Of a stretch of 64,000 nucleotides of DNA, positions 41,882-51,882 are shown piece by piece; position 1 is the first letter of the stretch, and each line of letters opens with the position of its first letter. Source of the DNA: Aeromicrobium massiliense JC14 (GTDB lineage Bacteria > Actinomycetota > Actinomycetes > Propionibacteriales > Nocardioidaceae). The stretch spans positions 878,841 through 942,840 of the forward strand of contig NZ_HE978636.1 in the NCBI RefSeq assembly GCF_000312105.1. Direction: 5' to 3'. The notes under the pieces are model-generated. The model did not search any database. It saw only the letters and a program-made list of their open reading frames with translations, and was not told the origin of the DNA. The position numbers were made by a program, and so were the translations under genes.

Positions 41882-44191
41882 ATGGCCTGGTACCTGTATC
41901 GACTCGGTCGGTGGTCGTTCCGCCACCGCAAGACCGTGGTGGCGGCCTGGCTCGCGCTGCTGGTGCTCGCCGGGGCGGGCGCCGCGACCCTGTCGGGCAA
42001 GACGTCGGACGAGTTCTCGCTGCCCGGCCTGGAGTCGACCGCGGCCTTCGAGCTGATCGAGCAGCGCACGCCGGAGGCCGCGCCCGACGGCGCCACCGCC
42101 CGCATCGCGTTCCAGGCGCCGGAGGGCCAGACCCTCACCGAGGGCCGGAACAAGCAGCTCGTCACCGACACCCTGGCCGCGGTCAAGTCCGACAGCGTCG
42201 TGGCGACGTCCGACCCGTTCACCACCGGCACGGTGTCCGAGGACGGAACGGTCGCCTACGCCACCGTCACTTACGACAAGCCGTCCATCGAGCTCAAGGC
42301 GGCCGACCGCGACGCGCTGGAGGAGGCGCCGCGGGCGGCCGAGAACGCCGGCCTGACCGTCCACATCGGCGGTGACGCGCTGCAGGAGATCCCGCACACC
42401 GGCGCCACCGAGGCCATGGGCATCGTCATCGCGCTCGTCGTCCTGGTCATCACCTTCGGGTCGCTGCTCGTCGCGGGCATGCCGCTGCTGACCGCGCTCA
42501 TCGGCGTGGGCATCGGCATCGCCGGCATCACCACGCTGACCGGCTTCATCGACCTGGGCTCGACCACGCCGATCCTGGCCACGATGCTCGGCCTGGCCGT
42601 CGGCATCGACTACGCGCTGTTCATCGTGTCGCGCTACCGCCACGAGATCCACGTCGGCCGCGACCCGGAGGAGGCCGCGGCCCGCTCCGTCGGCACCGCC
42701 GGCTCGGCGGTCATCTTCGCCGGCCTCACCGTCGTCATCGCGCTGGCCGGCCTGTCGGTCGTCAACATCTCCTTCCTGACCGAGATGGGCCTGGCCGCCG
42801 CGGCCACGGTCGCCGTCGCCGTGCTCATCGCGCTGACCCTGCTGCCGGCCATCTTCGGCTTCGCCAAGCGCCGCGTCCTGGGCGGGAAGATCCCGTTCCT
42901 CAAGGCGCGCGACCCCGAGGACCCGGCCGCCGGCCGCACCAACGGACGCCGCTGGGCGGACCTGGTCACCAAGCACAAGGTGCCGGTCTTCGTGGTGGGC
43001 GTCGCGCTGGCCGCGATCGCCTCGGTGCCGGTCGCGTCCATGCAGCTCGCCCTGCCCGACGACGGCACCGCCGCCGAGGGCAGCGGCCCGCGCGAGGCGT
43101 ACGACCTCATCGCCGAGAACTTCGGCGCCGGCGTCAACGGCCCGCTCCTGGTCATCGTCGACACGAAGGACGCGGACGACCCGCAGGCCGCGGTCGACGC
43201 GACCGTCGAGGCCGTCTCGGGCGTCGAGAAGGACGTCTCGGCGGTCGTCCCGCCGGTCGCCGACCCGCAGGACCAGCAGGCCGCCGACGCGTTCGCGAAG
43301 CAGCTCGAGGACGCGCAGTACGCGACCGTCACGATCATCCCCGAGAGCGGCCCGTCGGACGCCGAGACCCAGGACCTCGTGCACGAGCTGCGTGACGCGG
43401 TCGAGGGCGTCGAGTCCGACACCGGCGCGACCGTCTACGTCTCGGGCCAGACGGCCATCGGCGTCGACGTCGCCGAGGAGCTGGCCGACGCGTTCCCGAA
43501 GTACCTGCTGGTCGTCGTCGGTCTGGCGTTCGTCCTGCTGGCGCTGGTGTTCCGCTCGATCCTGGTGCCGCTCAAGGCGGTCGTCGGCTTCCTGCTGACC
43601 GTCGGCATCTCGCTCGGTGCCACCGTCGCGGTCTTCCAGTGGGGCTGGTTCGCCGAGCTGGTGGGCGTCGACAAGGCCGGGCCCATCCTGTTCATGCTGC
43701 CGCTGCTGCTGACCGGCATCCTGTTCGGCCTGGCGATGGACTACGAGGTCTTCCTCGTCTCGCGGATGCGCGAGGAGTACACCCACGGCCGGGACGCGCT
43801 CGGCTCGGTCGTCCACGGCTTCCAGCACGGCGCCCGCGTCGTGACGGCCGCCGCGGCGATCATGATCGGCGTCTTCGGGTCGTTCGCGCTCGGCGACGAC
43901 GTGATCATCAAGACGATCGGCTTCGCGCTGGCGATCGGCATCCTGGCCGACGCGTTCCTGGTGCGCATGACCATCGTCCCGGCGTTCATGGCGCTGCTCG
44001 GCGACCGCATGTGGTGGCTGCCGCGCTGGCTGGACAAGGCCATGCCGAACCTGGACGTCGAGGGGGAGTCGCTGGAGAAGCACACCGGTGTCCGCACCGG
44101 CGACCACGGCGACGAGCCGAAGCACGCCGGCGAGGTCGAGAGCACCCCGATCGGGGCCGGCGGCAAGCACGCCGACCCCGACGCCGGCTGA
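41882..44191 (+). CDS. MMPL-family RND transporter
   Basis: 769 residues, ribosome binding site AAGGAGA. Two MMPL halves are present, each an extracellular domain followed by a helix bundle. The first half has TMLGLAVGIDYALFIVSRYRHE, the second GILFGLAMDYEVFLVSRMREEY; both hold the Asp residue that carries protons in this family. Twelve membrane helices are expected. MMPL proteins export lipids, siderophores or drugs. It is 29 bp downstream of its TetR repressor. The C-terminal tail is hydrophilic and histidine/acidic-rich (about 60 residues). A hairpin follows at 44206-44246. Confidence 0.9.
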   Translation: MAWYLYRLGRWSFRHRKTVVAAWLALLVLAGAGAATLSGKTSDEFSLPGLESTAAFELIEQRTPEAAPDGATARIAFQAPEGQTLTEGRNKQLVTDTLAAVKSDSVVATSDPFTTGTVSEDGTVAYATVTYDKPSIELKAADRDALEEAPRAAENAGLTVHIGGDALQEIPHTGATEAMGIVIALVVLVITFGSLLVAGMPLLTALIGVGIGIAGITTLTGFIDLGSTTPILATMLGLAVGIDYALFIVSRYRHEIHVGRDPEEAAARSVGTAGSAVIFAGLTVVIALAGLSVVNISFLTEMGLAAAATVAVAVLIALTLLPAIFGFAKRRVLGGKIPFLKARDPEDPAAGRTNGRRWADLVTKHKVPVFVVGVALAAIASVPVASMQLALPDDGTAAEGSGPREAYDLIAENFGAGVNGPLLVIVDTKDADDPQAAVDATVEAVSGVEKDVSAVVPPVADPQDQQAADAFAKQLEDAQYATVTIIPESGPSDAETQDLVHELRDAVEGVESDTGATVYVSGQTAIGVDVAEELADAFPKYLLVVVGLAFVLLALVFRSILVPLKAVVGFLLTVGISLGATVAVFQWGWFAELVGVDKAGPILFMLPLLLTGILFGLAMDYEVFLVSRMREEYTHGRDALGSVVHGFQHGARVVTAAAAIMIGVFGSFALGDDVIIKTIGFALAIGILADAFLVRMTIVPAFMALLGDRMWWLPRWLDKAMPNLDVEGESLEKHTGVRTGDHGDEPKHAGEVESTPIGAGGKHADPDAG

Positions 44192-44205
44192 CCCTCTCCG
44201 TCCGC

Positions 44206-44246
44206 CACGACGCCCGCACCTCGCCCGCCGAGGTGCGGGCGTCGTG
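44206..44246 (+). terminator. Perfect 18-bp hairpin after the MMPL gene
   Basis: CACGACGCCCGCACCTCG (44206-44223) pairs with CGAGGTGCGGGCGTCGTG (44229-44246) around CCCGC. No T-tract. It ends the TetR-MMPL transcript 15 bp after the stop. Confidence 0.78.
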
Positions 44247-44267
44247 CTGGGGGCATAGAACCGACGC

Positions 44268-45734
44268 ATGACCTCGCAGGCCGACGACAAGAAGAAGGGC
44301 GCCGAGCTCGGGCGCATCACCACCGACGTGCCGGCCCGCATGGACCGGCTGCCCTGGGCCCGCTGGCACTGGCTGATCATCATCGGCCTGGGGACGGTGT
44401 GGATCCTCGACGGGCTCGAGGTCACCATCGTCGGCAACCTGTCGAACGTCCTGAAGTCCGACGACGGCCTGGGTCTCTCGAGCTCCGACATCGGCCTGGC
44501 CGGTGCGGTCTACGTGACGGGCTCCTGCCTGGGCGCCTTGTTCTTCGGCCAGCTGACCGACCGGTTCGGCCGCAAGAAGCTGTTCATCGTCACGCTGGTG
44601 GTCTACCTGGTCGGCACCGTCCTGACCGCGTTCTCGATGAACTTCGCCTGGTACCTGGCCTGCCGCTTCCTCACCGGCGCCGGCATCGGCGGCGAGTACG
44701 CCGCGATCAACTCGGCCATCGACGAGCTCATCCCGGCGCGCTACCGCGGCCGCATCGACATCGCGATCAACGGCTCGTACTGGCTCGGTGCCGCCGGCGG
44801 CGCGCTGCTGACCATCCCGCTGACCGACCCCAACATCATCGACGCCGGCCTCGGCTGGCGGCTCGCCTTCGCGCTGGGCGCGTTCCTCGGCCTGGCGGTG
44901 CTGTGGGTGCGGCGCAACGTGCCGGAGAGCCCGCGCTGGCTGTTCATCCACGGCCGTGAGGACGAGGCCGAGCGCATCGTCCGCGACATCGAGCACACCA
45001 TCGAGCACGAGGATCACCTGACGCTCGACCCGGTCGACGAGACGATCACCATCCGTCAGCGCCGCACCATCAGCGTCGCCGAGATCGCCCGCACGGTCTT
45101 CACGCTTTACCCCAAGCGCACGGTGCTGTGCCTCTCGCTGTTCGCCGGGCAGGCGTTCCTCTACAACGCGTTCTTCTTCACCTACGCCGACACGCTCTCG
45201 ACCTTCCTGGACGTGAAGCAGACCGGCTACTACGTGGCCGCGTTCGCGCTGAGCAACTTCGTCGGCGCCCTGGCGCTCGGCCCGCTGTTCGACAAGGTCG
45301 GCCGGATCCCGATGATCTCGGGCACCTACATCGCGTCCGGCCTGCTGCTGGGAGTCGCCGGGCTGCTGCTGGGTGACCTCACCGCGGTCACGCTCACGAT
45401 CTTCGGCATGGTCATCTTCTTCATCGCCTCGGCGGGTGCCAGCTCGGCGTACCTGACCGCCAGCGAGGTCTTCCCCATGGAGACGCGGGCGCTGTGCATC
45501 GCGTTCTTCTACGCGGTCGGCACGGCGCTCGGCGGCATCGCCGGCCCGCTGCTGTTCGGCCGCCTGATCGACGCGGCGAGCGAGAGCGGCGACATCACCG
45601 GCATCGCGCCGGGCTACTTCATCGGCGCCGCGCTCATGGTCGCGGCCGGGATCGTGGCGATCTTCCTGGGCGTCCGCGCCGAGGGCCAGTCGCTGGAGAA
45701 CATCGCCAAGCCGCTGACCGCCGAGGACGCCTGA
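44268..45734 (+). CDS. MFS transporter, sugar-porter-like
   Basis: 488 residues with about twelve helices. The motif between helices 2 and 3, GQLTDRFGRKKLF, and after helix 4/5, RFLTGAGIGGEYAAINSAIDELIPARYRG, match the sugar/organic acid:H+ symporter branch of the MFS. PESPRWLFIHGREDEAERI after helix 6 is also characteristic, and a second half repeats GRI (DKVGRIPMISG). Substrate likely a sugar, aromatic acid or organic acid; not determinable. No regulator next to it. The start ATG lies 21 bp after the hairpin. Confidence 0.87.
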   Translation: MTSQADDKKKGAELGRITTDVPARMDRLPWARWHWLIIIGLGTVWILDGLEVTIVGNLSNVLKSDDGLGLSSSDIGLAGAVYVTGSCLGALFFGQLTDRFGRKKLFIVTLVVYLVGTVLTAFSMNFAWYLACRFLTGAGIGGEYAAINSAIDELIPARYRGRIDIAINGSYWLGAAGGALLTIPLTDPNIIDAGLGWRLAFALGAFLGLAVLWVRRNVPESPRWLFIHGREDEAERIVRDIEHTIEHEDHLTLDPVDETITIRQRRTISVAEIARTVFTLYPKRTVLCLSLFAGQAFLYNAFFFTYADTLSTFLDVKQTGYYVAAFALSNFVGALALGPLFDKVGRIPMISGTYIASGLLLGVAGLLLGDLTAVTLTIFGMVIFFIASAGASSAYLTASEVFPMETRALCIAFFYAVGTALGGIAGPLLFGRLIDAASESGDITGIAPGYFIGAALMVAAGIVAIFLGVRAEGQSLENIAKPLTAEDA

Positions 45735-45765
45735 CCCTGACCCGAGCCCCGCGCTGCCGCGATTC

Positions 45766-45812
45766 GGACGCAAAGGCACCACGTTCCCCGTGAGCGTGGT
45801 GCCTTTGCGTCC
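45766..45812. terminator. Perfect 17-bp palindrome between convergent genes
   Basis: GGACGCAAAGGCACCAC (45766-45782) and GTGGTGCCTTTGCGTCC (45796-45812) with a 13-nt loop. Lower GC than the other hairpins in this window. It lies between MFS and the convergent unknown gene, so a two-way terminator; it could also be one copy of a dispersed palindrome. Confidence 0.65.
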
Positions 45813-45841
45813 ACATCTCGGGGGAGCGGCGCGGACGAGGC

Positions 45842-46345
45842 CTAGGAGTCGTGGCCGCCCTGCAACCAGGCGCGCTGCATGGCGACGTTGAGCGCGGCGA
45901 CGACCGAGGCGACCTGCTCGGCCACGAAGCCGTTGAGCCGGTCGCGCAGCGAGTCGACCGGCTGCGGGTGGACGTCGCGCACGTCGATCGGCAGCGAGCG
46001 GTCGGTGCCCTCGCGCAGGAGCAGCAGGTCGCTGACGTCGGCGCCGCCGAGCGCCGGCCACACGGTCACCCACACCTCGGCGTGCGCCGGACGGGACGAG
46101 CGGGAGCGGGCCAGCACGTGCGTGGTGATCGCGCCCGCGGCCGGACGCCGGTAGCCCGGCGGGGGCGAGAGCCGCGGCGCGCGGTCGGTGCCGACCTCGA
46201 TGTCGAACTCGTGCGCCAGTCGGCGACCGATCTGGGCGACGGCGGTGTCGGTCACGAGGGCCTGCAGGCGCTCGGCCGCGGCGTCGAGCTGCTCGTAGGT
46301 CAGCCCACCGCGTCCGGCCAGCAGTGCGTCGAAGCCGTCGGTCAC
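45842..46345 (-). CDS. Conserved-looking protein of unknown function, divergent from arsR
   Basis: 167 residues from GTG 46345; starts at 46369 (GTG) or 46378 (TTG) are possible. No membrane helix or signal peptide. A helix-rich N-terminus (about 20-45) precedes a beta-rich centre (GAITTHVLARSRSS, AEVWVTVWPALGG) and a helical end (DSLRDRLNGFVAEQVASVVAALNVAMQRAW). I do not recognise the family. Its upstream region holds the first of the two arsR operators, so it may share regulation with the ArsR operon. Confidence 0.6.
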   Translation of the reverse strand: MTDGFDALLAGRGGLTYEQLDAAAERLQALVTDTAVAQIGRRLAHEFDIEVGTDRAPRLSPPPGYRRPAAGAITTHVLARSRSSRPAHAEVWVTVWPALGGADVSDLLLLREGTDRSLPIDVRDVHPQPVDSLRDRLNGFVAEQVASVVAALNVAMQRAWLQGGHDS

Positions 46346-46374
46346 GAGGTCAGTATCGTCACGCCGCACCTTTC

Positions 46375-46390
46375 TCAACCAACTGGTTGA
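46375..46390. promoter_or_regulatory. ArsR-type operator 1
   Basis: TCAACCAACTGGTTGA, perfect 6-bp arms TCAACC/GGTTGA around 4 bp. It lies upstream of the minus-strand gene start and 70 bp before the arsR ATG. Confidence 0.7.
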
Positions 46391-46410
46391 CGACCGGCGC
46401 GGACGCGCGT

Positions 46411-46436
46411 AGGTTCGTTGTCAACCAATCAGTTGA
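46411..46436. promoter_or_regulatory. -10 box and ArsR-type operator 2
   Basis: TAGGTT (46411-46416) followed by TCAACCAATCAGTTGA (46421-46436; arms TCAACC/AGTTGA, one mismatch). The second operator covers the transcription start of arsR, the classical place for autorepression. Confidence 0.7.
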
Positions 46437-46444
46437 GGAATGAC

Positions 46445-46810
46445 ATGACGGACCAGCTCTCCCAGGTGTTCGCGGCTCTCGCGGACCCCACCCGCCGCGA
46501 CATGGTCGCCCGGCTCGCCGACGGCGACGCCACGGTCGGCCGGCTGGCGGAGCCGTACGACGTCAGCGTCCAGGCGGTCTCCAAGCACCTCAAGGTGCTG
46601 GAGGACGCCGGCCTGGTGTCGCGCGGCCGGAAGGCGCAGACCCGTCCGGTCCACCTCGAGGCGGACGTGCTCGACCTCATGACCGCATGGATCGAGCGCT
46701 ACCGCCGCCGGGCCGAGGAGCGCTACGCGCGCCTCGACGCGGTGCTCGCCGAGATGGACGCCACCGATCAGCAGGAGAACCCACCCCAGAAGCAGAAGGA
46801 CGCATCATGA
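46445..46810 (+). CDS. ArsR-family regulator
   Basis: 121 residues from MTDQLSQV; a GTG-less extension upstream exists but lacks a signal and would cross operator 2. The winged helix-turn-helix includes FAALADPTRRDMVARLADGDATVGRLAEPYDVSVQAVSKHLKVLEDAGLV, the standard SmtB/ArsR layout; no metal-binding cysteine pair is present, so it is not an arsenic sensor. ArsR proteins next to SRPBCC genes are a common pair. Two TCAACC-type palindromes flank its promoter, so it should repress itself and perhaps the divergent gene. The stop overlaps the next start (ATGA). Confidence 0.88.
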   Translation: MTDQLSQVFAALADPTRRDMVARLADGDATVGRLAEPYDVSVQAVSKHLKVLEDAGLVSRGRKAQTRPVHLEADVLDLMTAWIERYRRRAEERYARLDAVLAEMDATDQQENPPQKQKDAS

Positions 46811-47295
46811 CCACCACCCGCACCGAGGCGACGATCGAGGCCGACCCGACGCTGCCGCTCATCCGCATCACCCGTGACTTCGACGCCACGCCCGCGCAGC
46901 TGCTGCGCGCGCACACCGACCCCGAGCTGTACGCGCGCTGGGTCGGGCCGAACGGCATCGAGACCCGCATCGACCACTGGGACGCCCGCCCGGGCGGCAG
47001 CTGGCGCTTCGTGAACGTCCACGACGGCCAGGAGTACGGCTTCCGCGGCTGCTTCCACGACGTGCGCGAGGACCGGATCGTCCAGACCTTCACCTGGGAG
47101 GGCATGCCCGACGACGTCTCGCTGGAGACGCTGCGCTTCGAGGACCTCGGCGACGGACGCACCCGGCTGCACGCGCAGTCGCTGGTCGAAAGCATCGAGG
47201 GACGCGACGCGTGGCTGCGCAGCGGCATGGAGGTCGGTGTCAACGACGGCTACGCCAAGCTCGACGCCCTGCTGGCCGACGGGCAGGTGGCGTGA
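46807..47295 (+). CDS. SRPBCC/AHSA1 domain protein
   Basis: 162 residues, ATGA-coupled to arsR. The SRPBCC/AHSA1 signature is ITRDFDATPAQLLRAHTDPELYARWVGPNG, then a beta strand with WDARPGGSWRFVN, and a C-terminal helix GMEVGVNDGYAKLDALLA. The domain forms a hydrophobic pocket; ligands are unknown. ArsR + SRPBCC is a common operon whose purpose is not settled. The stop overlaps the third gene (GTGA). Confidence 0.88.
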   Translation: MTTTRTEATIEADPTLPLIRITRDFDATPAQLLRAHTDPELYARWVGPNGIETRIDHWDARPGGSWRFVNVHDGQEYGFRGCFHDVREDRIVQTFTWEGMPDDVSLETLRFEDLGDGRTRLHAQSLVESIEGRDAWLRSGMEVGVNDGYAKLDALLADGQVA

Positions 47296-47852
47296 CCACC
47301 CCGAGCGAGTGGCACCGCGTGGTCGCCGAGTCGTTCGGCGACCGGGTCCGGGGCGTCCGTGACTGGGACGCCCCGGCCCCGGTCGACGGCTGGGTGGCGT
47401 GCGACGTCGTCGACCACCTGGTGACCTGGCTGCCGGGGTTCCTGTCGGCCGGCGGGGTCGAGCTCGGCCCCGTGCCGCCGGTCGCGGACGACCCGGTGGC
47501 CGCGTGGCAGGCGCACGCGGACCACGTCCAGGTGCTGCTCGAGTCGCTGCGGGCGGAGCAGGACTTCACCCATCCGCACGCCGGCACCCGGCCGCTCGGG
47601 AAGGTCGTCGAGGACTTCTACGTCGCCGACGTCTTCATGCACACCTGGGACCTGGCTCGGGCCAGCGGCCAGGCCGACCTGCTGGACCCGGAGTACTGCG
47701 CCGCGCTGCTGCGCGGCATGCAGCCGATCGAGGACGTGATGCGGTCCTCGGGCCAGTACGGCCCCGCCGTCGCGGTGCCCGAGGACGCGCCCGTGCAGCA
47801 CCGGCTGCTCGGCTTCATCGGCCGCGACCCCGCCTGGCGCCGGCCCCGCTGA
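47292..47852 (+). CDS. TIGR03086-type (DinB-like/maleylpyruvate isomerase-like) protein
   Basis: 186 residues from GTG. GWVACDVVDHLVTWLPGFL and VADVFMHTWDLARASGQ (His-Thr-Trp-Asp) match the metal-binding helical family TIGR03086 that is common in Actinobacteria. The DinB-like fold uses three histidines for a metal; candidates are in DHLV and MHTWD. Substrate is unknown; some members open thiol adducts with mycothiol. It is the third gene of the ArsR operon and converges with the thioesterase gene. Confidence 0.8.
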   Translation: MTTPSEWHRVVAESFGDRVRGVRDWDAPAPVDGWVACDVVDHLVTWLPGFLSAGGVELGPVPPVADDPVAAWQAHADHVQVLLESLRAEQDFTHPHAGTRPLGKVVEDFYVADVFMHTWDLARASGQADLLDPEYCAALLRGMQPIEDVMRSSGQYGPAVAVPEDAPVQHRLLGFIGRDPAWRRPR

Positions 47853-47861
47853 GCCGGCGGC

Positions 47862-48629
47862 TCAGGGCCGCACGGTCAGCGACTGGGTGGAGGTGCCGAG
47901 CGGGCCAGCCTCGTCGTGCAGCACGCTCGTCGTCACGCCCAGGCCGACGGGACCGAACGAGACGCGCGTGTCCAGCCCCAGCCAGGCGCCTCGGGGCGCG
48001 CGCAGCAGGTGGGCGGTGAGGTCGACGTTGGGGAACGCGACCTCCCGCGGAGCGCGGCGCACCGTCATGCCGTTGGCGATGTCGAGCAGGCCGGCGAGCC
48101 GGGCGGTGTCGCTGACCGGCTCGCCGGCCAGCAGCGGCACGTCGGTGCGCACCCAGACCTGCGCGCGGCCCGGCTCGTGCTGACGGCGGCGCACCTGGGC
48201 CGACGCGATGAACCCGCCTGGCCAGACCGCCGACGCGTCCCACGGCTCGAGCGCCTCGGGCGGGTCGATCGGCTCCAGTGCCGTGCCCTCGACGGCGGCC
48301 GTGTCGCCCGGCTGCAGCAGCCAGGCGCGCAGCCGCACGGCGTCGCGTCCGCCCTGCGACACCGTGGCCTCGACGAGCTCGATCGTCCGGCCGGGCCGGA
48401 CGACCTCGACCCGGGCGTCCATCTCGGCGATCGGCATCGTGCCGAGGATGTCGAAGGACAGTCGCGACACGACCAGCCCGTCGTCGCGGCGGGCGTCGCG
48501 GTGCCGCTCGACCAGGTGCGTGAGCAGTCCCAGGGTGGGGGCCACGTGCTGCTCGTCGACGCGCCAGGCGCCGCCGGTGTGCTCGGTCGCGCGGAACGTC
48601 CGCTCACCGAGGCGCTCGAAGTAGCTCAT
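47862..48629 (-). CDS. Acyl-CoA thioesterase-like protein (TesB/4HBT_3 type)
   Basis: 255 residues with two hot-dog halves. The N-terminal part (GGAWRVDEQHVAPTLGLLTHLVERH and VVSRLSFDILGTMPIAEMDARVEVVRPGRTIELVEATVSQ) matches TesB-like thioesterases. The C-terminal half has FPNVDLTAHLLRAPRGAWLGLDTRV, with the Asp typical of the second half. The reaction would be hydrolysis of acyl-CoA. It is followed on the same strand by no coupled gene; the lipoprotein gene upstream is 16 bp away and may be in the same transcript. Confidence 0.82.
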   Translation of the reverse strand: MSYFERLGERTFRATEHTGGAWRVDEQHVAPTLGLLTHLVERHRDARRDDGLVVSRLSFDILGTMPIAEMDARVEVVRPGRTIELVEATVSQGGRDAVRLRAWLLQPGDTAAVEGTALEPIDPPEALEPWDASAVWPGGFIASAQVRRRQHEPGRAQVWVRTDVPLLAGEPVSDTARLAGLLDIANGMTVRRAPREVAFPNVDLTAHLLRAPRGAWLGLDTRVSFGPVGLGVTTSVLHDEAGPLGTSTQSLTVRP

Positions 48630-48645
48630 CGGATCGGGCGGCCGG

Positions 48646-49260
48646 TCAGCTCCAGGACCAGGTGCTCATGACGCTCTCGGCCAGCTCGGCCTGCGCGTCC
48701 GGCGTGGCGGAGGCCGGGAACGAGAACGTCACGACCCAGCCCTTGTCGTCGTTCGCCAGGAAGTACTGGCGGGTGCGGTAGGTGACCGCGTTCTGCGAGG
48801 CCTCGGCCGAGATGACGCCGGCCTCCTCGCCCTCGACCGTGAACGGCTCGAGCTCCTGGACCTGCTTGAAGCCCATGTTCTCCAGCTGCTTCGCGGTGGC
48901 CGGCACGACCTCGTCCATCGAGCGGCTCTCGAACGCCGGCTCGGGCAGCACGTTGACGTTCGTGGTGAAGCCGTCCTGCGCCTGCGTGGCCGCGTACGCG
49001 ACCTCCGGGTCGTAGCCGGGGATCTGGTCGGTCACGTCGCGCCAGCCCTCGGGCGCGTTGAACGAGAACGCGTCCGTCTCGGCCTTCTCGCCGGTCGCGG
49101 GGTCGACAGCCGGCGCGGACGGGCTGGCCGAGGACGAGGAGGAGCTCTCCGAGCCGGAGCCCGCTCCCTTGTCGTCCCCGTCGTCCCCGCTGCAGGCGGT
49201 GAGGACGGCCAGTGCGGCGACCGAGACGAGGGCGGAACGGGTGCGGGTCAGGGGAGTCAT
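48646..49260 (-). CDS. Lipoprotein of unknown function
   Basis: 204 residues from MTPLTRTRS. Signal [15 protein letters not shown] with lipobox LTAC (Cys near 23), then a Gly/Ser/Asp linker ([12 protein letters not shown]), then a domain with [19 protein letters not shown], resembling PsbP/LpqN-type domains that bind lipids or small molecules in actinobacterial lipoproteins. The last stretch [29 protein letters not shown] also fits that type. The role is unknown. It faces the dnaK promoter region, transcribed divergently. Confidence 0.72.
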   Translation of the reverse strand: MTPLTRTRSALVSVAALAVLTACSGDDGDDKGAGSGSESSSSSSASPSAPAVDPATGEKAETDAFSFNAPEGWRDVTDQIPGYDPEVAYAATQAQDGFTTNVNVLPEPAFESRSMDEVVPATAKQLENMGFKQVQELEPFTVEGEEAGVISAEASQNAVTYRTRQYFLANDDKGWVVTFSFPASATPDAQAELAESVMSTWSWS

Positions 49261-49336
49261 GCGAGCACCGTATTGGTCGGCGGACGGCCCCGCCCGACGA
49301 GGTGCGCGACCCGGGAATGAACTCGGTGTGGAGCAA

Positions 49337-49357
49337 GTTGATAAAGTCAGACTCAAG
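49337..49357. promoter_or_regulatory. HAIR-like operator upstream of dnaK
   Basis: GTTGATA-AAGTCAG-ACTCAAG. The right half is a perfect ACTCAAG, the left half keeps only TTGA of CTTGAGT; the 7-bp spacer fits the CTTGAGT-N7-ACTCAAG consensus known for HspR. The downstream operon encodes HspR itself. A second TCAAGTCAGTTGA stretch follows (about 49353-49365). Confidence 0.7.
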
Positions 49358-49424
49358 TCAGTTGACGAGCATCTCGGCAACGACACACAGACCTAGCACC
49401 ACCCGATCCGCAGGAGGAAACACC

Positions 49425-51268
<1,844 letters not shown>

Positions 51269-51272
<4 letters not shown>

Positions 51273-51868
51273 CGGACCCGGCCGACCAGGTCCCGATGGG
51301 GGAGGAGCCCGCGGTGGACGCCGCCGCGGACTCCGCCCCCCAGGGGACGGACGAGAACCCGGCTGGTGAGCAGGTCGACGAGACCGCCGACCTGCGCCGC
51401 CAGCTCGACGAGCGCACGGCCGACCTGCAGCGCCTGCAGGCCGAGTACGTGAACTACAAGCGCCGCGTCGACCGCGACCGCGAGCTCGTGCGGGCCCAGG
51501 GTGCCGAGAAGGTGCTCGGCTCGCTGCTCACGGTGCTGGACGACGTGGGCCGCGCCGGCGAGCACGGCGAGCTGACCGGCGGCTTCAAGGCCGTCGCCGA
51601 CTCGCTGCAGCAGGCGCTCAAGGCCCACGGCCTGGAGTCGTTCGGGCAGGAGGGCGACGTGTTCGACCCCAACCTGCACGAGGCCGTGTTCCACGCCGGT
51701 GAGTCGGCCGAGGTCAGCGCCACCACGGTGCACTCGGTGATGCGCACCGGCTACAAGGTCGGCGAGCGCGTGCTGCGCCCGGCGACCGTGGGCGTGGTCG
51801 AGCCCGCCGAGGGTGCCAGCACGAACGAGGAGAGCGCGGCGTCCGCGGACGCCGCCGACGAGAGCTGA
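51269..51868 (+). CDS. grpE: Nucleotide exchange factor GrpE
   Basis: 199 residues from GTG in a GTGA overlap with dnaK. An acidic N-terminus is followed by a long coiled coil (about 35-85, [30 protein letters not shown]) and a beta domain with [15 protein letters not shown] and [21 protein letters not shown], the GrpE signature. It exchanges ADP on DnaK. The end is acidic/serine-rich. It is co-transcribed with dnaJ 14 bp downstream. Confidence 0.96.
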
Positions 51869-51882
51869 GGAGGTGACGCGCG

